This document shows, piece after piece, positions 32,904 through 45,974 of a stretch of 64,000 bases of DNA. The notes beneath the pieces are model-generated. The model ran no database searches, was not told the DNA's origin, and was given only the letters and a program-made list of their open reading frames with translations. This stretch comes from Zhengitettix transpicula. Taxonomy: Eukaryota > Arthropoda > Insecta > Orthoptera > Tetrigidae. Position 1 is the stretch's first letter, and every line of letters begins with the position of its first letter. The position numbers were made by a program, and so were the translations under genes. The DNA is taken from NCBI GenBank assembly GCA_037074705.1, contig CM073594.1:72402509-72466508 (forward strand), written 5' to 3'.

Positions 32904-35900
32904 ATAATGCCACTTCACATATTTCAGTAGACACACACACCACATTCAAAAATGAGCTCATCTATAATTTAAAAACCACCCGCTATGATTTAACTTGTAT
33001 AAAATCAGAAATTGTTGGTATCTCAATTTGAAATAAGTATTAAGTACATTTTGTAACATTTGGAAATTTGGAGTAATATAAATTACAATTTACTGAAAAT
33101 ATTGTTTACTATGTCTTGTATTGTATTCTTATTGTATGCGCTAAGTGGTTGTCTAGTGTAGTCTAGCACCAACTCCACATGAAATAGAAACTTAATATCA
33201 GGGAAAAGCTCAAACAGGTGTCATGACTGTACATTTTGATAGGTTTAGCGATCTCAGATTGAAATCAATAGTTACTTCATTTATTATAGAATTATTGTTA
33301 TTGAAGAACTGTGATACAGAAGTTGTAATTAGGCTTCTTTATGGAATATGTTATATAGGGGAACATTTGAAAGACTTAATTAGGGCATGGTAAAAAAAGG
33401 TTGGGAAAGGCTGCTCGACACTAATCAGGATGCAGTAGTAAAACACCAGCACAAGGTGAATAAAGGAAAGGGACCCATTTTGGGGCAAAAACAGGATAAT
33501 CTACCAAAACACTTCTGATACATTTTCTATTTTAATGAAGAACAAACTACACACCTCAATAGAATGAGTAATTGATACCAACACATTCCACAGATTGCTT
33601 GATTGATTATTCAGTTAATAGTTTATTGATTGAAAGAGAAGAAACAATCAAACAGGTAAATTTAAGCCCAATATCTAGCAGCCATAGATAGAAATTATAT
33701 AAAATTCCAATGGTTGTCTGAGGACAATATGTTACATCACATTAAAGGCCTTTCAAATAAATTGATGTCTGCTAGGAGCCTTTCCTGTGAGATTAACTTA
33801 AAATTACAATACTTCATAAAATCAGTTTTTCAACATGCTAGAATAATTATTCATATAAATATGAAAACAAAATATTTTTCAAGAAAATGACTGCTTAATC
33901 TGTCATCTGCATCATGGTCCAGAAGACCTTAACAGGTCTTCAACAAATTCCAACTATTAATGCTGTTTGAGATGAACAGAAGTCACAGTCTTCTATTCAT
34001 AACCAACAACACTTGCTTTGTGAGGCTGTGCTTGCAAACAGTACAAGTACTTCCTCCCAAACAATTTAAAAAATCCTAGCTTCCATTGAAATAATGTGAA
34101 CTTTAAGGAATTTAATTTATGATAAAGCAATATTAAAACTCTGGTCAGGTTTTCCATTGGCTTTGAGGAAGAATTTTTGAATGTATGAAATTCTGTTTGA
34201 CTTCAGGGAACAAAGAGTCTAATCACTCCTTAAATAGAAATAAATCTACTAGATTCAGCTTATTCCAGAGAGATGCTATAAAGGCCTTCACACAGATACA
34301 CCATTGTCAATATTCAAGTCTAAAAAATATACACAGAGTTGACAAATTCTTTGAACTGAATTATATTGCAATCCTTCAACTTATGTCAACAATTCAGAGT
34401 ATTGTGAACAAATTAGTTAGTTGTTCACTTAGATATCATCTATCTGACATTTGGAGAAGTGAATATATGAAGTAACATTTGTTTCCAAAAAAAAAACAGA
34501 ATTAAAAGTAATCATTTTAAAACTGGTCACTAAAATATATATTAATTCAAAAAGCAGAATTTTAAACAGAATTAAACAGAAATTGTGATCATACCTGTCG
34601 AAACTCTTTAAAAATAATAAATACAGTCAGTATAAAAAATTAATAAAATCAGCCTACTTTATCAAAGAATTTTTCAATGATTTTTTAAAAGTAAAATGAT
34701 AGAACCCACCACTAGGAGCATTAAAATACACATTTTAAAATTATATTATAATTTTAAATTATAGTTAAATTAAAAACATTCCTTTACATAAATGAATTGT
34801 TTAATTATATGAAACAAATATTCAGGTTGAAAATCAAGTTACAAAAGTTGCACTATTTCTTGGAATGAGACTTACTCTGCTGCAAGGGACTATCAAGCTG
34901 TTGACATCTACGTAATGATTAACAAGACAAAATTGTATTGCTAGAATGATTTATTTCATACTGGCTGTCAAAAATAGACCATTAAGGATGATACTTGACA
35001 AGATTATGTTTCCCCTTCAATATGGATTAACATTAAGTACAGATGTTTCGACAATCTCAAACCTCGTGTTGTTTAGTTTTTGGCTGTCTCTTCTAGCTGG
35101 GCAATTCTTATAATTCCCATTGTTTTATTATAATAAGCACTTCCCTCTCCCTGAATCTATATAACTAATAGCAGACACATGAGTATATAAAAACAATAAA
35201 ATAACTAATATCTACAATGGCATTATTTTGTGCTTGTATGATAAATATTTTGCCAACTAATTGTTCTGAAAGTACATTTTTATCAAACTATATAAATTTC
35301 TAATTTGGTCCTTTATCAGAGTTAAAAATGTTCAATCAAAAAAATCCTGGTTTATCTTGTTATACAACTTTTCTTAAATCAACACATATTTTCTGGTGTT
35401 CAAGTTAAGTATGACCAGTCTGTTCCCTTTCTCAAAACAGAATCTTAAGATTTTAAATCAGCATTTTTGACTTGTACAACATTAGAGGTAAGAAATGAGA
35501 TATTTAAATATTTTGATCATCAGCAGAAATTTTTTTTTGTAAACTAGAAATTTAAGATCATTTTAAATTAAAATGTCTCTGCTACATTGAGTGTAGCAGT
35601 TATTTCAAATACAAAAAAAATACTTGACAAAGAAGATAGCAAGAAATGAAAAGTGTAAAAACAAATTGAAGCAGTGGAATGAAGCAATATAATGTATTCT
35701 TTCTGTTGAACTTTTTGTTGTTTCAACTATTTCCTTGGAAATTGTAAACATAAATGAGAAATTTATGTTTCGGCATTGAGCTTTGTTCTATTTATAATTC
35801 TGCAATACAAAAGAAAATTAGGATGATTAATTTTCATAACTATGTCTCCATTCTCCGTCCATAACATTAGATGGCCAAGATATGCATCTAATTATCATAC

Positions 35901-35952
35901 TGAATGCTTGCAAATGGCATTTAGTTTGATTGAGTTGCTGTCTAAGTGATCC

Positions 35953-36052
35953 CATTAAATTGAAGCAGGCCAGTAACTTCTGCCACCTTTTCTTTGCAAA
36001 GCATCTTAATGCTCCAATTTAGTTTCCTGTCTCTTTAATATGCAAATTTATG
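35953..36052. repeat. Dispersed repeat, copy 2
   Basis: Direct copy of 32815-32903 with a small insertion (CTGCCACC). The last 55 bp are the best conserved. No wider similarity outside is obvious. Confidence 0.75.
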
Positions 36053-39000
36053 TTTCTTCTGTGGTGACATAAATTGCCATGTTTAAGAAGTCAGGCAATA
36101 AATTTAACTTCCGCACTGCAGAAATGGAGAAAAATTTATCAACCAGCCTGTTCTTGTCTGGATTCCTCTCTCATATTTGTAAAATATTATTTAATACTTT
36201 TAAAAAAATCAAATTAAAAATACTGACACAATAAAATAAATTCTCTGTAGTCCTACAGTTTCCTCTGAAATCACTTGACAGTTTGCCAAATCACCAGATA
36301 ATGTATTTTATTATTATTAATCTGTGTAACACATTCAAGTCTCTGACTCTCCTATGCTAATTTTCCATACTTTTATCTTCACTTTGTAATCCTGCCTCCA
36401 CTTCATGAGCTTTCCATCAATCTTTCAAACTGGTTAGATCTCAATTAGTTTGTGTCAAATCATGGGGAAATATAATTTTTTTTACAAGTCATATCTATCA
36501 ATAATATTGAACATAATCATAACAAATATTTTGATATTTTCCTACGACATAAAAGCATTAAAATTTATTACATAATCTTAGAAAATATGTCAAACATTAA
36601 TTTCTTTATATCTTGTTACGACATTGTAAATTTTTAATGTAAATGCTATTTATAATTATAACTTTTATTGCTAAGTTGATATAATTATTTTATCAAGTAG
36701 CAAATGCTTTGTTGACCTAAATAAAATTTTTTAAAGGTTTATCTGATGGAAATTAGATCAGAAACACTAAATAAAATCCATGTAATGATCACATTTCTCA
36801 AAGAAATATAAGGGCCAGCTATTTTTATTTAGATTGTAATTGTTTCTCATTTTATAGTAACAGATGTATTAACAAATGTTTCATTTTACGAGTAGGACTG
36901 ACATGCTAGTTTTGATACAGGACTGGTCTATAATGAAGTAAAAGTAAAACTGTTAAAGAGATTGAAATAAATGTTACACTGCCATGTTAAACAGAACAAT
37001 GTTATTTAAGTTGTAACTATGTTGTGTATTTAATTGTGACTGTCAAAACCTTGAGTTTAATGTAGACCTGTTGCATTTCAATAATAATTTAATATTACTT
37101 TTTAAATGTTTAGTGTTGAAGGTATATTTATTGACAACTATTATTTTAACTACTTGATCTTAAATGCTGATGTTCTATCATTAATGCTATACACTAAATT
37201 GAATTATCTAATATTTTCATCCAACTTTCTACAAAAATATTGAAACAATAATCTACTGTCAAAATTACTGTAAGTCAGCTGATTTGCTTTCAATGTTGTG
37301 GGAAAGTGTAATAATGAAACACAACATGAAATTTAGTTCATGCCTGACTTGTAAAATTCAAAGGGTAAAATTTAAGGAATGGTTAAAAAAATTTGTTTAA
37401 GACTGACAAGTATTAGCCGGTCATCTTTCCTCCTAATGAATAAACTGTCATGAAAGTTTACAAACTGCCAGTTTTTGTGTTTACTAATAATCCTTCATTT
37501 AATGTAAATAGCACATATGACAAGTGGCAAATTAATATAGATCCTTACTAATACATGACCAGGTGTCACTCCTAAATCCAGAATGTGTCATGTAAGTTGA
37601 CAGTCCGGCAGCCGTCTCAGTAGACAAAGGTCCTTAATGGACTGTCAAGCCAAGGAGTAGTAGTAGAGAAGTACTAATACATAAAGCCATTTATTAATTC
37701 CTGCTGTTCACCCAATTGCTTTGTGAGAACTCAATAAAAATGGGAAGGCAAATGTGTAATCAATTGGCAATAATATTAAATATACAAGAAGTGATTCTAT
37801 TTAATTAAATGTACAGGAAAAATTAACTCCACTGTTTTGTGTAAATGTTATATCAGGGGGAAACCCCTGGTTTTAGTTTGAAATAGATTGATCATAAAAC
37901 CAACAAGTATAAGTTTTTAAACTATTATGCATGTAACCTTCAATTCTCTGCATGTTGTTTATCTTATAACTATTACAACCATTTAAGTGTGTTGTGACTA
38001 ACAGTACATAAACCACAAAATATCCAAAATTAAATACTTTTATTCTGAATGAGACAATGAACTAGGTTTCTCTCTTTTACAAAATAAACTCACTGACCAT
38101 TATACTGATGAGTATGACCACATATAATAAGAAACAACATTTATTAAATATTTGGAAATATTATTTTAATAAAAATGTATGTTTAAAATATAAAGCTGCC
38201 TCACTCCTCACCTCTTTAGTCCCAAGCCTTAATTTTTCCACCAGAACCACCAGACAGGAAAACAATGGAATGTTGATCTGTGTAACCATGGAAACAAAAG
38301 CACAGTGTCCAGGATGCAAATTCAAAGCCATGGATACAACACAGTACTTTGCATTGTTGACATCTTATATGAATATCAAGTGGAAAGTTTAATATTACTT
38401 ACTGTGGTGAAACATATGTACATTTTGACTCAGATAATATTAATGAATATTTTAATCCAAAGAAAGTTCAAAATATTGGAAAGTTAGATTCTTATTTTTT
38501 ATTATCAAAGGATGTGTAGGATTTTGCTCTTCACATAATATTTCCCAAAATTATAAATATAGAAATTACAGGCATAATGTCTGGATCATTCAGTTATTTT
38601 TTAAAACATGGATTAATGAAAAACTGATACTAACTTAACTGTTGACCATAATTACTACAAATTGTATAAGTTATCAGGTAGTTTGATACACAATAGAGCA
38701 ATTTTCAGATTCTTTAATTAATGATAACTTATTGTAGCCTCTATAAATTTTGAAATTAGATATCTTTCAAACAATTGAAGTGGTAGATCCATCAATTATA
38801 TTCCCAATTTCATTCTTGATAGAAATTATCCAGTTGTTGAAGAGCATTAACAACTTAACTGGAGGTATTTGTACACAATTAGAAAAAGTAGGTTTGTTGT
38901 GCTATTTTGTAATGTAAATTCATTGTCTTAAACTTATGGTTTAAGTTTTAAATTCTTTTATTGAGGATGCATAATAAAAAGGATGAAATATTACTTCTTC

Positions 39001-40155
39001 ACATTTCAGTAATTGTTTAAAAGAACTTAGGCACAGTTCTCTAAAGTTTTGTCACAATTCTGTTGAAATCATCACTGGTCATTCAAATATTTTGTATTTG
39101 ACAGAGTTATTTTCACTATAAACTGACGAACTATTAGTGTATGATATATTAAGACTGATTTAACATAAGCAGTATTTAATGACCAGTAAACTATGCATAA
39201 ATAAGTAAAATTGTAATCAGAATTATAAATATTCTGGAAATATAATTTCCCTTGATATTAAGCATTCACTTTTCTGTATGTTACGTATTTTATATGTTAA
39301 AACTTGCATATAAAAAACACCAAGGAATATAAAATGAAAGACAAGGGAAAGTATAGTTTAATTTGGCAATACTTTCAGAATAAACTGAAGCAGTATTCTA
39401 TGAAAATATGAGTCAAATAACTTTAAGCATTCAAATATTACTGACCACACTTTAAATATCATGTAACACCATTAAGTGATTACTTAAATGCTTGAAAACA
39501 ATGACAGAACTTGTGGAAGGAAGAAAAGACTATCAAATTGTAAATACCACACAATTGAAATTAATTTTCAAATACTATAGCATATTACTCAGAAGCCAAT
39601 AAATATATCTGTGCTGAATAAGTAAATTACATTTTAATGTAGTGTTTCTCCTATAAAACATTACATTTCCCTCTCAGAATCATATTAAATTGAAAATATA
39701 AAGAAATCCATGTTAGCCTGTAGCATACATTACATTTTATATTCTTGTTTAAGTAGTCTACAGAATTAATTAAAAATGGGGTTGATGATTATTTAAATCT
39801 CCAGTTCCTCTTTTAATTATATGCCAATTCTTGAGTGAACATATTTTTATTTTCCTACATTAAGTACTTATGAAAATAATACAATGTTAACTACAGTCAA
39901 TATATAAAATAGTAAAACTTATTTTATATAAATTAATTGACACTAAATGTATAGTTTACAAAACTAATATATGCATAATATTTTTCTTTATACATAGTAA
40001 GTCTCCAGGTTGTTAAATATTTTTACATGTTCAACACAATAGTTCATGCTGATACACAATATATATAAACAAATACTTGGATAACAACACTATTCATCCT
40101 CAGCACATGGATGAGTTTGTTGCAAAGTCTCAGTGACACACTTTATCTGGAAAAA

Positions 40156-40361
40156 CTAGAGTTGGAAATTCTGGATGCTTGACGCATACTCAGGCCTGTA
40201 CGCAGATGACTTGGAGCGGCCGGTACGATTTGAAAACTCTGAAAACCGGTCGGCATCGGGTTGGTGTGGCTGTGGCATAAGGAGGACCGGGTGGAGGTTG
40301 AGTGACTTTCGTGACCCAGCGACAGACTGGGCATCACCCACAAAGCCTCCATTCACCTCAC
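40156..40361 (-). CDS. LHFPL tetraspan protein, last coding exon
   Basis: Minus-strand acceptor TTTTTAAAAAAATTTCAG precedes 40361. The first two bases finish the glycine codon split after 41202. The exon encodes about 68 residues of cytoplasmic tail, starting GEVNGGFVGDAQSVAGSRKS and ending SSIQNFQL with TAG at 40158-40156. The tail is Ser/Arg/Pro-rich, without a membrane segment. Joining it to the upstream exon restores one frame across a standard GT-AG intron of 840 bp. Tail sequence is poorly conserved in the family, so this assignment depends on the join. Confidence 0.75.
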
Positions 40362-41201
40362 CTGAAATTTTTTTAAAAAAGTTGGTTTACTGTGATGCTT
40401 ATACACACAAAGTTTCACCATCAACAATTTTTTGTATTCAGACCTTTAAATATTTCCATAAAAACCATAGAAGAATTTAATTCACTTTATACATTGCAAA
40501 CAATTTAGTATGAAGATCATGGTGCAGATTTGATAATCTAAATTATGACACTCAAATGTTGTTTTCAATACTAAATATTACTTTAACACAAGGATGAATT
40601 CCAACTGCTCAGATTAGAAATTGAGTCACTAAATTAAAATTAGAGAGTCCTGCAATATCTAAATGATATAATTGACTACTGAAGTTTGTGAAACAAAATT
40701 TCAATGTATGAATTTGTTTACAAATGAAATAAAAAAAGTGTGAGATGAGGCAGTATCTAAATAAAGTCACTTTCAGTGCAGTTGTTTTTTATTTTTAATT
40801 TAGTGAAAATATGAGACAAGAAATTAATCTTTAAAAATCAGAAAATATAAAAGACAAGTATACTGGAAACTAGGGTGAATGTAGAAAACATTGAGGTTTA
40901 TTGTAGCCTCCATTAGTATTTTCAATATTTTTCTATTATTTAATTAATTTAGTTACTACTTTATGTATACTTGTACTTTCACAACAGCCAGTGATAAATA
41001 TTGCATGTGTTTGAGTATTAATTGAATATAGGAACATTACAGGTAATAAGCTGTAGAATAAATTAATTTTTTGATTGTTTAAAAGATGGTAGGCACGTGA
41101 ACTGATAGACAAAAAATAGTTGCACATGTTTAGGCATACAAATGTTATTCTTGCCCTTTATTGATTCATATTCATAAAGGATGAGGGATGGGCTTACACA
41201 C

Positions 41202-41450
41202 CTTTATAAAGTGAGCCATTGTTGGCGTACGTAGGCTCAGGCTGGAGGCGCACATGTCTGGTGGCCAGGATGAAGGCCAGTGCAGCCAGAATGATGGCAT
41301 CCAGACACCCAATGACAGCGAGAAGGAAGGCCCACCGAAGTCCGCAGGCACCCAGCTCGTAGCGGGCAGCAGTTGTTCCGCAGGTGGCCTTTACTTCCTG
41401 GGCATCCCAGCCAGCAGGATAGACAGCAACTCCAGCACCCAGGCAAGCAG
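41202..41450 (-). CDS. LHFPL tetraspan protein (LHFPL3/4/5, Tmhs class), penultimate exon
   Basis: Members of the LHFPL family are four-pass membrane proteins. LHFPL5 (Tmhs) is part of the hair-cell mechanotransduction complex and LHFPL4 acts at inhibitory synapses. The exon (82 codons plus split ends) shows VYPAGWDAQEVKATCG, then YELGACGLRWAFLLAVIG and DAIILAALAFILATR. These correspond to the family's YP.GWDS.EV...CG, the extracellular cysteine pair and the fourth membrane segment; LGAC..RWA...AIIG..DA is characteristic of the LHFPL3/4/5 group. Splice sites on the minus strand: acceptor TTTTTTACCCTCAG before 41450 and donor AAAG|GTGTGT after 41202. The upstream exon with membrane segments 1-3 was not found in the window and may lie further right or beyond it. 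Confidence 0.88.
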
Positions 41451-42300
41451 CTGAGGGTAAAAAAGGAGCTGTTAGCAGACTGTTTAACATTTATTTCAAA
41501 TTGCTTAAGTTTATTACTGAATACTTTGTTTTGATTCATAAAAATTCTGACAGTTCTAACATAATGTTTTACGTTTAATAAAATTTGATGAGGACTTGAA
41601 TTATTTGTCAAACCAACTTTATAATTTTCTTAAAATTTGTAACCTCTAATTCAGTATCTATATTTTCTAGTTATTAATGATTATTTTTCAAATTAAAATC
41701 ATGCCTTGTCTTAAACAATTGTTGATTTTGTCAATGTCTTTGTAAGACACATTGATTAATTGCATATGCTTTGGAAAGTTCTGCTGAGAGGGAGCAACAA
41801 ATTTACTATCATATTGATATTATATTAATATTTTTACTAGGTACCTAATTTTGATTTATGAAGTGGCTTTTTTTATGATTATTCATAGATTGTTATAATA
41901 CCACATGTTTTTAAAAATTGACCAAATTCAACTATGGCTAATTCTAAGTCCTCATGTTTATAATTTATTAAACTGATCTAAAATTGTATAACATCAGAAA
42001 ATGTATTAATAGCTTTTGGTAAATTATTCACACATATAAAAGTAATGTAAAAAAAAGTTTTTGTATCCAGAATAGCACCTTATGGCAACCCACCCCTTTA
42101 TTTATTCGTTAGGCTGTTGTTTAGTATAATCTATATACATCTACTATAAAAATTTAATCATAACAGTAAATAAAAACAATTCCGACAATTATTTCAAAAT
42201 AATACTGTGAAATACACAAATATCTGTGGCATGGGTAGAATTCACTTATGTTATGTACCTTCATCTGGCTAATTGGAGTGTTAATGACAATTAAAGAAAT
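41451..42300 (-). other. Presumed upstream intron of the LHFPL gene
   Basis: AT-rich and CpG-poor, continuing the composition of the block to the left. No exon is seen. Confidence 0.4.
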
Positions 42301-43844
42301 AAAATTATTTCACCAACATTTTCGGCAGAGTGTGGAAAATTAGGGGGATGGGACGTTAATATTATGTTTTAAACTTGAATCCAAGATGGAAGCATGAGGT
42401 TATTTCCACCTCGTGATGCGATTACGTTAGTCTGTCGGTACTAATAGAAAGGAACATATTTCGGATATGAAAAATGGCCCAATTTGAGACAAGTTGTCGT
42501 GGGCGTTGTAAGAGATAAGAATTCTCCTTTTAGCTTGTCTAGCCAAATATGGTAGAGGCTAATGGACGCAGAAAGCAAGAGCAAGGTAATTGGCACTTGC
42601 TCGAGCGATTACAGCGTGTTTTTCTCTCTCTTTTGTCCTTTATATTTGAGGGTCACTTCAGAACATGACCGGCGATGGCGTGATCGCCGGAGCGGAAACG
42701 TTCACTTTCCAGCAAAACTGGGCGGCATTATGGCAACTGGGTGCGGTGACTTTCTCTACAACACTCTCACACACACATCGAATGGATGAAAAAGATCAAA
42801 AACCGTCGTCGTGGGTGGATATTCAGGTTGTACATTTTGTTCTCACGCCGCGGCGCCGTTTACTCTTTGTAAATCACTCAACGTTACCCAAGAAGAGAGA
42901 TCGGATGTAACCTTCAACAAAGGCTTTGCCTCACAACACCTTTAATATAAGAATTTCAAAAGCCTCCACTGTAGCCAGTATTCTCCAAAACAACTCTACA
43001 AAGTTGATTACAACCAAGCGTAATCAAATACTCCATAAAAAAAGGACAGCTTTTCAATAGGAACACAATTTTTCTGACTCTCAATTTGGTTTCAGGAGGG
43101 AATATTCAAGTGATAAGGTCCTATTTTTGTTTATTACAATCACTGAACCAAAAATAGAATCCTTTAGGAATTTTCGGTGACCTTTCCAAACCATTATATA
43201 TTCAGTGATCATTGAATTTTATCACGAAAAAATAATTGAACTATAAAGTTACTGAAACCTCCAACTCCTGATCTTCTCCTCCTACTTCATTGACATGAAA
43301 CAAAGAAGTGACGAAAAAATATCCTTATTATGGTAAACGTTTTCACCTATGATTGGAGACAAATAAATATGGATATTCCACAAGGTTCGGTTCTGGTTTC
43401 ACGTTCTGTATGTCATGTGCCAAAATGGTATGATATTTAACAACTGCCAGCCCAATAAGAATGGGGGTTTGCTAAAGGTTCTATATACAAAACTTTTGTT
43501 TGTACATTACGAATTTACCCTAAAAATACTAATATAGTTCCTGAGGTTACTCCCGTTTGCTGAAGACAGAAAAATATTAATAAAGAATAACTATGCAATG
43601 ATTTTCACCTAATAGAGTATCGATTAATTGTGATACCCTGTAGACAGCAGAGAAGGATTTTAATTATTTTTAAAGTGTTTCTCATTAATATGACGGGGTT
43701 TTTCTTCTTCTCATTTACGAATTAATCGTTTTACACTTGCGTATTTTCCTGTTTCAATTTTTTTTTCATTTACATTATGTATTCCTTATCTATGTATTTT
43801 GCGTGTTTTTCTTTTGATCGTGAGCGTTATTTTCCTCCGCAAAC
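42301..43844. other. Unassigned DNA
   Basis: Begins with CACCAACATTTTCGGCAG (minus-strand CTGCCGAAAATGTTGGTG), a possible decayed hammerhead-like module. 42540-42910 is richer in CpG but its open frames are not recognised. The rest is AT-rich. Confidence 0.3.
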
Positions 43845-43847
43845 TCG

Positions 43848-44062
43848 ACGGTCAGGACCGAGGAGGATCAGGTAGCACACACAAACTTGAGCGGCAAGAG
43901 CAGCCTCAGAAACGCTCCCGTTCGGGCAGGACCACTCCGTTCCAGCTACAGTTCGTTCACCACAGGAAGCCGTCAAAGTTTGAACAGTTCTGTCCATCTT
44001 GTCTTATTTGTACTTATATTGTACTCCCTTGTCGGTCATTTCAGACGCCATTCATAAACTGC
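43848..44062 (+). other. Possible orphan exon, Ser-rich
   Basis: In the frame starting ACC at 43857 the reading is open from TEEDQVAHTNLSGKSSLRNA through LRSSYSSFTTGSRQSLNSSV to a TAA at about 44060. Local composition is more coding-like than the AT-rich neighbours, and GACGGTCAG before it could be a splice acceptor. The Ser/Arg style resembles phosphorylated intracellular loops of membrane proteins, but I cannot name a family. A second frame is also open for 97 codons, so chance is possible. Confidence 0.25.
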
Positions 44063-44374
44063 CTTATACAGCTCCATAACCTCAAATATTAACATTCTTT
44101 CTCTGCATGCAATATAATACCGACATCAAAACCGGAGTACATTATATCACAAGAGAAACCTGAGCTGAGACTGTGACGTCACACGCTGAGAACCGGAGCA
44201 CCAAAGACCATGGCTCAACGGCGATAAAAAAGAATTTTTCACGGGGTAATATCTCTGCTTTTCCAGAGAGTTAACAATATTTTCTTTGTCTTCCCCCCCC
44301 CCCTCCCAACGGATAAAATATTAGGGCCAATCCGAATTAAAACTCCCCCTGTATGTTATATACAACAAGTTGCA

Positions 44375-44400
44375 CTGAAGAAACGTTTCAGTTCGAAATT
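44375..44400 (+). ncRNA. Hammerhead-like core, short stem
   Basis: CTGAAGA, AAC...GTT hairpin of three pairs, C, then GAAAT. It faces a minus-strand core at 44985-45017, so the two form an inverted pair 600 bp apart. A short stem makes chance more likely. Confidence 0.3.
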
Positions 44401-44984
44401 TAAATTATAGAAAAATTATCTTATGCTGTTAAGTACTCACTCCACTCTGTAAATGAGTTTTAGTTAAAAAAAACTGTATACATATATGTATGCTCTTGGA
44501 ATTATAATACAGTGGTGTAAGTAGTCAGCATCAACTATTGGTAATCTTTGGTATTACAAATTACCACGAGAAATAAAACTGTTGAAAGAAATATTTTCAA
44601 GAGACCCGTGGAAGATTTCCCTATCAAGATTTCTATATTCAAGTAACATATAAACTACCGCAAAATATATTATTAATTTTGTTATTCTTAAATCCTATCA
44701 CTATTTAATTATATTTCTAAAACATAACTATATCAGTTTTACTGGAAATAAGGCAGTATTATTTCATATTAAATTAATTAATATGAAAATTTGAACAATT
44801 ATATTGACTTATCAACTGTTGACATGTAATTTCATCCATTTGATCCATATAAAATACTTTCCATGTCACTTTACTATACATTTTCCTCGTGTCATTTAAT
44901 ATATTACAAATATGAACATAATATCCAGAGAACAAATCAGAAATTTAATTATTTGATTATTTTGTTCTTCCCTCGTTGGGTATT
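44401..44984. other. AT-rich DNA between two hammerhead-like cores
   Basis: No gene or named repeat. It contains TATA and TTAATTAA words. Confidence 0.35.
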
Positions 44985-45017
44985 GTTTCATCATCCCTTA
45001 TTGTGGGACTTCTTCAG
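44985..45017 (-). ncRNA. Hammerhead-like core
   Basis: Minus strand CTGAAGA, a GTCCC/GGGAT stem with a seven-base loop, GAT, then GAAAC. The same stem-II sequence type occurs at 25445-25475, though the flanks differ. Confidence 0.4.
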
Positions 45018-45974
45018 ATGATGATATTTTCTTCAAAACTTTAAATTTAAAATGACTGATATTTAAGGTTTGTACAGTTGAAAGGAATACATTATTATTT
45101 TGATAATTATGAATTAGTGTTGTCAAATATTCTATCAGAGATTCTTGTTGAATGGAACTGTTTTTTAAAAAATATATTATCATATATTTCCTGTATAGAT
45201 GACACAAAGCTCCATAGTTACACAATGAAATAATTCAAAAAATTAGTTTTCTTATTAAAATGGTGACGTAAAAAACATGGAGGTAAAAACCATGAGATAA
45301 TAAAATTTCTTAAATTATTATTTTTGAAAATGGTTTCAATTAGGATTTTTATACATAGAAAACAATAGGTTTTGAAACTTCGTTGTGCAGTGTTTTTGTG
45401 CTGTTTGCCAACATAAACTCTGAGGAAAAAATACTTTACTTTTTTTACTTATATGGGTATTAATATTTAAATAATTAAACAGAAAAAATCCATTTTCCAT
45501 AGACCCTCATGAGAAATAAAGCTTCAAGGATTTTTCTTTTAGCTATATTTATGTAATTAATATGTTCATTAATATTTATATTATAATATTTTAATATTCC
45601 ATTTATATTATTTAAATAATTTCTCCCCTGTAGACAGAGAGGTGTAAAGTATTGCGCCCAGGGGAGAAAGTGCAATTCTCTTTGTCCTCGCTTGGGACCT
45701 GGTTAGGTTATGTGTAACGGTAACTTTCGTAAGAGTCAAGTCTCTGCGCAAGCAACAACAACGCCTTCTTGCGCAAAAAAAAATTTACAAAGGAAAAGAG
45801 ATGCGAAGGCGAAGTCACGCACGAAGCATTCTTTACCGCCCCCACCGCACTTGCGAAACTTAACACGTCCGCTTCAATGTTCACACGCGTGCACTGAGCC
45901 TTTAAGATCAATCATACACACGTCTCGTCCTTCCCACACAAGTCACTTACGTTTCAATTAACAGTAACTGCGGT
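45018..45974. other. AT-rich DNA then a CpG-rich patch
   Basis: 45700-45960 is GC-richer with unrecognised open frames on both strands. Nothing else is supported. Confidence 0.35.

Larger units (their letters stand above)
32650..40155. other. CpG-poor, repeat-poor block
   Basis: Few CpG dinucleotides (for example, four in 36001-37000 by my count), in contrast to the rest of the window. No Penelope, Helitron, LINE or hammerhead-like modules are seen. It lies downstream of the LHFPL stop codon at 40156 and may contain its 3' untranslated region. The open frames at 34185-34475 and 38108-38392 are unrecognised. Confidence 0.5.

Noticed and set aside
41254..41454. 66-codon plus-strand frame
   Set aside because: Shadow of the LHFPL exon on the other strand.
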